This document shows, piece after piece, positions 34,401-36,948 of a DNA stretch of 36,948 bases; the stretch's first letter is position 1, and every line of letters begins with the position of its first letter. The stretch comes from Candidatus Peregrinibacteria bacterium (GTDB taxonomy: Bacteria > Patescibacteriota > Gracilibacteria > UBA1369): the NCBI GenBank assembly GCA_020851415.1, contig JADZCU010000042.1, positions 1-36,948 on the forward strand, in the 5' to 3' direction. The translations under genes were made by a program, and so were the position numbers. The notes beneath the pieces were generated by a model. It ran no database searches. It had not been told where the DNA came from and saw only the letters and a program-made list of their open reading frames with translations.

Positions 34401-34469
34401 TCTTTTCGGCAGCAAACGTATGGCCGAATCAAAACTTTTGTTTCCAGAGCAATGAAGAAAATTATTCAT
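31401..34469 (-). CDS. 1022-residue unknown protein with two His-rich segments
   Basis: First gene of the minus-strand locus. No family recognised and no signal peptide. It is mainly helical with charged N-terminal 150 residues. A His-rich patch lies near 388-400 (HGHGHDDHHEEG), followed by a Lys/Glu coiled coil, a Gly/Asn linker (about 480), more helices, and a Gly/Ala/Val-rich amphipathic stretch near the end (about 930-1000). The last ~18 residues are a His/Gly tail (GGHGGGHGGGGHGGGHH). The repeated His patches suggest metal-dependent binding or assembly. Transcribed from an extended -10 promoter shared in sequence with the last gene of the locus. Confidence 0.82.
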   Translation of the reverse strand: MNNFLHCSGNKSFDSAIRLLPKRAVLLKKKVDEDAPLNMEEFRVTEALRRSGELAENVKERQGFLQLGDQATDRERLGVRREFSKVNAQLLDERVTQRFLKEVFPDEQKEEAGMGVKRKINVPEEQLDDGVERGRLGKIFHLGKHAFKKLTNFISPKTDPEKRFLEAFDDQKTIAGMSMRLANRALEDLNDAQRSIVQSSLQTLGVELPPVPANLPRGFTPQTALRYQQAVQLASARPWELAQMRDLAYQQDPNILDHFVTRAVGLTHEIFARRAASPPLSPFDRLLQFKKIEGQERHEMVSSTVYDPQRLANFIRDLEHSNHDVHHLLLHEVLEHDALYKLEHNAEAMALVHYLESRMSDPNAPDLKPELEDLVKKLKDIKIKESHGHGHDDHHEEGKEKPEDKKKKIEEANELLATKYSGLNDLYTEAATLGKELLEESMALAKYNQNLETILAAAATARANPAPGGNRGGNNQQDSSANTVKDLIKETKASITAKQAVKKQMFTSVREAETAFLKSATDLKKLLDDSKALPAVATPDPVSNLRVMITRIVDTEPDRSKEKGVFGITNAEEAAAAIAEAARAPAASRTADPTGPSDDESPLRKIFRDHFKPENAKKAKKEVIDECLKVFKLKTQLKPYELLVELMRGEAVRVGIMDPAMAYADAEASADMLVDEAGVMLQVHRSTNLEHQQWLSKDHGKMSRAKQWVKDWYQNRKVYRGKDLINYIAGMDKNFSVFKDMPPDIQESDIIDRISRVGDIRSPEMYKTLFDYSMRLRSSYLKFESAHHEGKIELDDRDAEAMEKLIRTLLKVRAVLRASARQEKVNTMHGNKAEIVLNMLREKYETQMKDERTIFQKVTDKLADWKNMFSKKFLKDKFLDKIHEKKKEAKASGMSDGDFEHSIEESGLSTAYKALSTALAMKEAYDVAKVAAGVGKSALGAVADKGGKVASVGVNKVAKPVVRHGIVRPIKWIGGTALKIAKAPFVLAGNIVGPMWKWAFTPSKAGGHGGGHGGGGHGGGHH

Positions 34470-34521
34470 AAATTATTTTCACATTTCAGGGTCAGGGCAA
34501 TTGCCTCAAAAATATCTAGCT

Positions 34522-34530
34522 ATTATAGCA
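34522..34530 (-). promoter_or_regulatory. Extended -10 promoter of the helical-protein operon (twin promoter, copy 1)
   Basis: TGCTATAAT (34530-34522) with a weak -35. TAGATATTTTTG lies just downstream, as at the promoter of the last gene of the locus. The leader is about 45 bases with no ribosome binding site. Confidence 0.75.
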
Positions 34531-34540
34531 CAAAACCGTA

Positions 34541-34569
34541 TTGAAAAAAAGCCCGCAGGCCGCTAACAT
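34541..34569 (+). promoter_or_regulatory. Probable promoter of tig
   Basis: TTGAAA (34541-34546), 17 bases, TAACAT (34564-34569), divergent from and almost touching the minus-strand operon promoter. Confidence 0.55.
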
Positions 34570-34600
34570 ATCCAGGCTTTGTAAATAATCCACAACTCCC

Positions 34601-35878
34601 ATGAACGTTACGGTCAGCTCACTTCCAAAATCTGAAGTAAAAATTACAGTCGAACTCACTGAAGAACAAATGCAGAAATACCTTCAGAAAGCGGCAAAAC
34701 AGATCTCTCAGATGGTGAAAATCCCAGGCTTCAGACCTGGCCATGCTCCGCTGGACGTGCTCAAAAAGCATGTGCGTGAAGAGGCTTTCGACGGCCACCT
34801 GGTTGATATTGCCGTACCGGAAACTTATGGTGAAGCAGTACAAAAAGAGCAAGTAAAAGCAATTTCCCGCCCAAAAATCACCGTTTTACAACAAAGTCCG
34901 CTCAAATACGAGGCAGTAGTAGCGGTTTACCCTGAAGTGAAGGTTTCAGGATACGAAAAAGTGAAAATCGACAAAAAAGAGGCAAAAGTTGAAAACAAGG
35001 AGATCGAAGACGTCCTTGCGGAGATCCAAAAGCACCGCGCAACTTCAAAGGAAGTTGAACGTGCAGCCCAAAAGAGTGACCGTGTAGAAATTGACTTTCA
35101 GGGGTTTGACGAAGGCGGTGCCCCGCTCGAAAACACCGAAAGCAAAAATCATCCCGTAGTGATTGGAGAAGGCAGCCTGGTACCAGGTTTTGAAGACGCA
35201 CTGATTGGCATGAACAAAGGCGAAACCAAAGAGTTCACCGTCACATTCCCAAAAGACTATTTCCACAAACCGTTCCAGGGCAAAAACGTAAAATTCAAGG
35301 CCACCATGAACCGCGTTCAGGAGCCAATTTTACCTGAATGGACACCAGAATTCATCAAACAGGTGGTAGGTGAAGAAAAAACACTCGATGAAGTAAAGCA
35401 GACAATTCAAAACAACCTTCAGGAAGAAAAAACTCACAGCGAAACGGTTCGCCGTGAAAACAAATTCCTGGAACATATTGTTGAATCAACAAAAGTAGAC
35501 GTTCCGGAATCTCTGATTGAAGAAGAAATAGATGGCATGGTCGACGAATTCAAAAACGAGCTCGAAGGAAAGGGGATTACCATGGAACAATTTTTAGCTC
35601 AAACCCAAAAAGAGATAAAAGATCTTCGTGAAGAACGCCGCAAGGAAGCTACAAAACGCCTCACTCTGCGCTTTGGTTTGCAGCAAATTTTTGAACAGGA
35701 CAAAATCGAAGTAACTCCCGACGACATCAAAAAAGAGATGGAGCATGTTATAGGTCTGTATCCTGCAAATGAGCAGGCTCGTATGAGAAAAGAGTACACG
35801 GAGGGCAGCTACCTCATGCGCCGTCTGGAAAATAAGCTCAAAATGGACAAGCTATTTGAAAAATATATTGGTAAATGA
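34601..35878 (+). CDS. tig: Trigger factor, ribosome-bound chaperone
   Basis: 425 residues. The N-terminal ribosome-binding domain carries the signature loop GFRPGHAP (about 43-50), which contacts L23 at the tunnel exit. The FKBP-type prolyl isomerase domain follows (about 150-235: KSDRVEIDFQGF, VVIGEGSLVPGFEDALIGM), and then the helical C-terminal arms. Length matches the usual 430 residues. It folds nascent proteins; the tandem stop TGATAA is compatible with TGA being a stop. It is divergent from the helical-protein operon. Confidence 0.97.
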   Translation: MNVTVSSLPKSEVKITVELTEEQMQKYLQKAAKQISQMVKIPGFRPGHAPLDVLKKHVREEAFDGHLVDIAVPETYGEAVQKEQVKAISRPKITVLQQSPLKYEAVVAVYPEVKVSGYEKVKIDKKEAKVENKEIEDVLAEIQKHRATSKEVERAAQKSDRVEIDFQGFDEGGAPLENTESKNHPVVIGEGSLVPGFEDALIGMNKGETKEFTVTFPKDYFHKPFQGKNVKFKATMNRVQEPILPEWTPEFIKQVVGEEKTLDEVKQTIQNNLQEEKTHSETVRRENKFLEHIVESTKVDVPESLIEEEIDGMVDEFKNELEGKGITMEQFLAQTQKEIKDLREERRKEATKRLTLRFGLQQIFEQDKIEVTPDDIKKEMEHVIGLYPANEQARMRKEYTEGSYLMRRLENKLKMDKLFEKYIGK

Positions 35879-35926
35879 TAATCTGTTGATCAGTTTTTCT
35901 GTTCAACACCCTGTAGCAAACTCAGT

Positions 35927-36172
35927 ATGAAACCTTTTTTTATCACGGGATCGATCATCTCCACAGTCATCATTCTGATCATGGCGTTCGGCAATCTGGG
36001 CGCTACCTGCAGTGGATTCATGTTTTTATTCACAGAGCTGGACTCCTCATTCTTCATGGTGTTGCTCTTGAGCTTTATTGGAATCGTCACGGGAGTGTTC
36101 TATTCGGGCCTTGTTGCCAGCATCCTCAATAGTGGAAAAGACGAGGAAGAAGCTCCGGGGAACGAGTGGTAA
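35927..36172 (+). CDS. Small two-helix membrane protein
   Basis: 81 residues with two hydrophobic segments (about 5-35 and 43-66) and an acidic C-terminus (KDEEEAPGNEW). No family recognised. It starts 48 bases after tig, probably co-transcribed, and is closed by a strong terminator. Confidence 0.65.
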   Translation: MKPFFITGSIISTVIILIMAFGNLGATCSGFMFLFTELDSSFFMVLLLSFIGIVTGVFYSGLVASILNSGKDEEEAPGNEW

Positions 36173-36183
36173 AATCAGTATGC

Positions 36184-36215
36184 AAAAAGCTCCGCCGTAA
36201 GGTCGGAGCTTTTTT
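36184..36215 (+). terminator. Rho-independent terminator after the small membrane gene
   Basis: AAAAAGCTCCG and CGGAGCTTTTT form an 11-bp stem around about nine bases, followed by further T. Confidence 0.93.
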
Positions 36216-36277
36216 AGTATAAAAAAATTGAACAAACTCTTGCAAGCAGTATACAAACCCATTAGTATGCACGCGGT

Positions 36278-36296
36278 TGTATAAATAACTTATACA
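36278..36296 (+). promoter_or_regulatory. Palindrome upstream of the regulator gene
   Basis: TGTATAA-ATAAC-TTATACA, perfect 7-base arms. It is 30 bases before the ATG of a winged-helix protein, and a GTATAC sequence lies about 28 bases upstream. Likely an autoregulatory operator. Confidence 0.6.
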
Positions 36297-36326
36297 GCTT
36301 TTTCTAATGCTTTTGGTTAATACCCA

Positions 36327-36890
36327 ATGCTAAAACGGCTTTTTACCTCCAATACCAGGGTGAAGCTTTTAACGCTTTTCCTGCTCAATCCCGACAACGA
36401 ATATTTCATTCGTGAACTCACCAGAAAACTGGATGAGCAGATCAATTCCATTCGCCGAGAGCTGGACAATCTCAAGAAAATGGGACTTTTAAAGACAAAA
36501 TCCCGCAACCGCAAAAAATTCTATGTGGTGAACAAAAATTTTGTAGCCTTTCACGAACTCCGGAACATCATTCTCAAGGCGATGAGTGATAAAGAGACCA
36601 TCGCTAAAAAAATCATCAGTTTTGGCGACGTTGACGTCATTGTACTTTCCGGAATGTTCATAGATAAAGAAACCCCTATCGATCTGCTTTTAGTTGGAAA
36701 TGTAGACCGCAGACAGCTGGAAGAGTATTTCAGTGATGAGCTAGAAACCACTCGCCCGGTCAGATTCACCATCATGGGCAGGGAAGAGTATCTCTATCGC
36801 CTCAAGTGCAACGACAAATTTGTCATGGATATCTTAAACGACAGCGACAACATCACAGCACTCAATAAACTGGAAAAGGTGGAAGCCTAA
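36327..36890 (+). CDS. Winged-helix regulator fused to a nucleotidyltransferase-like domain
   Basis: 187 residues. Residues 1-75 are a winged helix (VKLLTLFLLNPDNEYFIREL, the recognition helix INSIRRELDNLKKMGLL, and the wing KTKSRNRKKFYVV). Residues about 95-187 look like a minimal nucleotidyltransferase fold: DVDVIVLSGMFIDKETPIDLLLVG has the alternating strand pattern with two acidic positions, though the GS...D.D catalytic motif of active enzymes is changed (LSGMF...ID). This suggests a sensory rather than a transferase role. Such fusions are frequent in CPR and archaea; DNA target unknown. The gene stands alone after a palindrome. Confidence 0.75.
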   Translation: MLKRLFTSNTRVKLLTLFLLNPDNEYFIRELTRKLDEQINSIRRELDNLKKMGLLKTKSRNRKKFYVVNKNFVAFHELRNIILKAMSDKETIAKKIISFGDVDVIVLSGMFIDKETPIDLLLVGNVDRRQLEEYFSDELETTRPVRFTIMGREEYLYRLKCNDKFVMDILNDSDNITALNKLEKVEA

Positions 36891-36948
36891 ACGATCGGCC
36901 ACAAGCCCAACCAAAACCTTCAAAATCACCCCAAAAAAACAATTTTCA

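Noticed and set aside
1-36948. UGA recoding as in Gracilibacteria
   Set aside because: TGA ends several well-bounded genes (1857, 17525, 35878) and no gene needs read-through.
36891-36948. A further gene at the right edge
   Set aside because: The last 58 bases show no start codon with a convincing frame or any promoter.

Overview
The window looks like a chromosome piece of an uncultivated, probably Candidate Phyla Radiation (CPR) bacterium, perhaps Peregrinibacteria-like; this is an inference from gene content. It carries long PKD-domain surface proteins, many large proteins I cannot assign, and a sparse set of housekeeping genes (L27, trigger factor, endonuclease III, tRNA-Gln, tRNA-His). 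TGA is used as a real stop (genes ending at 1857, 17525 and 35878), so the UGA=Gly code of Gracilibacteria/Absconditabacteria does not apply. Most start codons have no Shine-Dalgarno sequence in front of them, although sigma70-type promoters (TTGACA / 16-17 / TATAAT) are easy to read.

Layout. 1-7630: cell-surface block: a 5'-truncated PKD protein, a membrane-anchored six-PKD protein, a 35-residue membrane microprotein, and a 1000-residue Cys-rich and Pro-rich surface protein with its own promoter. 7690-9860: tRNA-Gln, a U32 peptidase-family (TrhP-like) protein and a PQ-loop-like membrane protein. 9930-14360: a MarR repressor with a perfect palindromic operator, followed by a heterodimeric ABC exporter and a short alkyltransferase-like protein. 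14424-19094: bactofilin-like membrane protein, PEBP-family protein, endonuclease III, a six-helix membrane protein and an M23 peptidase with long coiled coils. 19257-21663: rpmA, two unknown genes, tRNA-His. 21906-24725: an HExxH metalloprotease and a divergent coiled-coil protein that share a promoter region.

24731-25738 is a compositionally foreign island of about 1 kb. It holds a GC-rich lipoprotein-like membrane gene, a strong Shine-Dalgarno sequence, a consensus promoter, a leader with three hairpins and a ~90-nt hairpin RNA. 25801-34469 is a minus-strand locus of six genes encoding very large helical proteins and small helical or His-rich proteins, none of which I can assign. It has two transcription starts whose promoters share nearly the same sequence, extending into the transcribed region. 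This locus is the best candidate for an undescribed system. 34541-36890: trigger factor, a small membrane protein, and a winged-helix plus nucleotidyltransferase-like regulator preceded by a palindrome.

How the genes may work together: the surface proteins, M23 peptidase, HExxH protease and bactofilin-like protein point to a cell-envelope neighbourhood. The MarR/ABC operon is a self-contained efflux unit. The function of the six-gene helical/His-rich locus is unknown.
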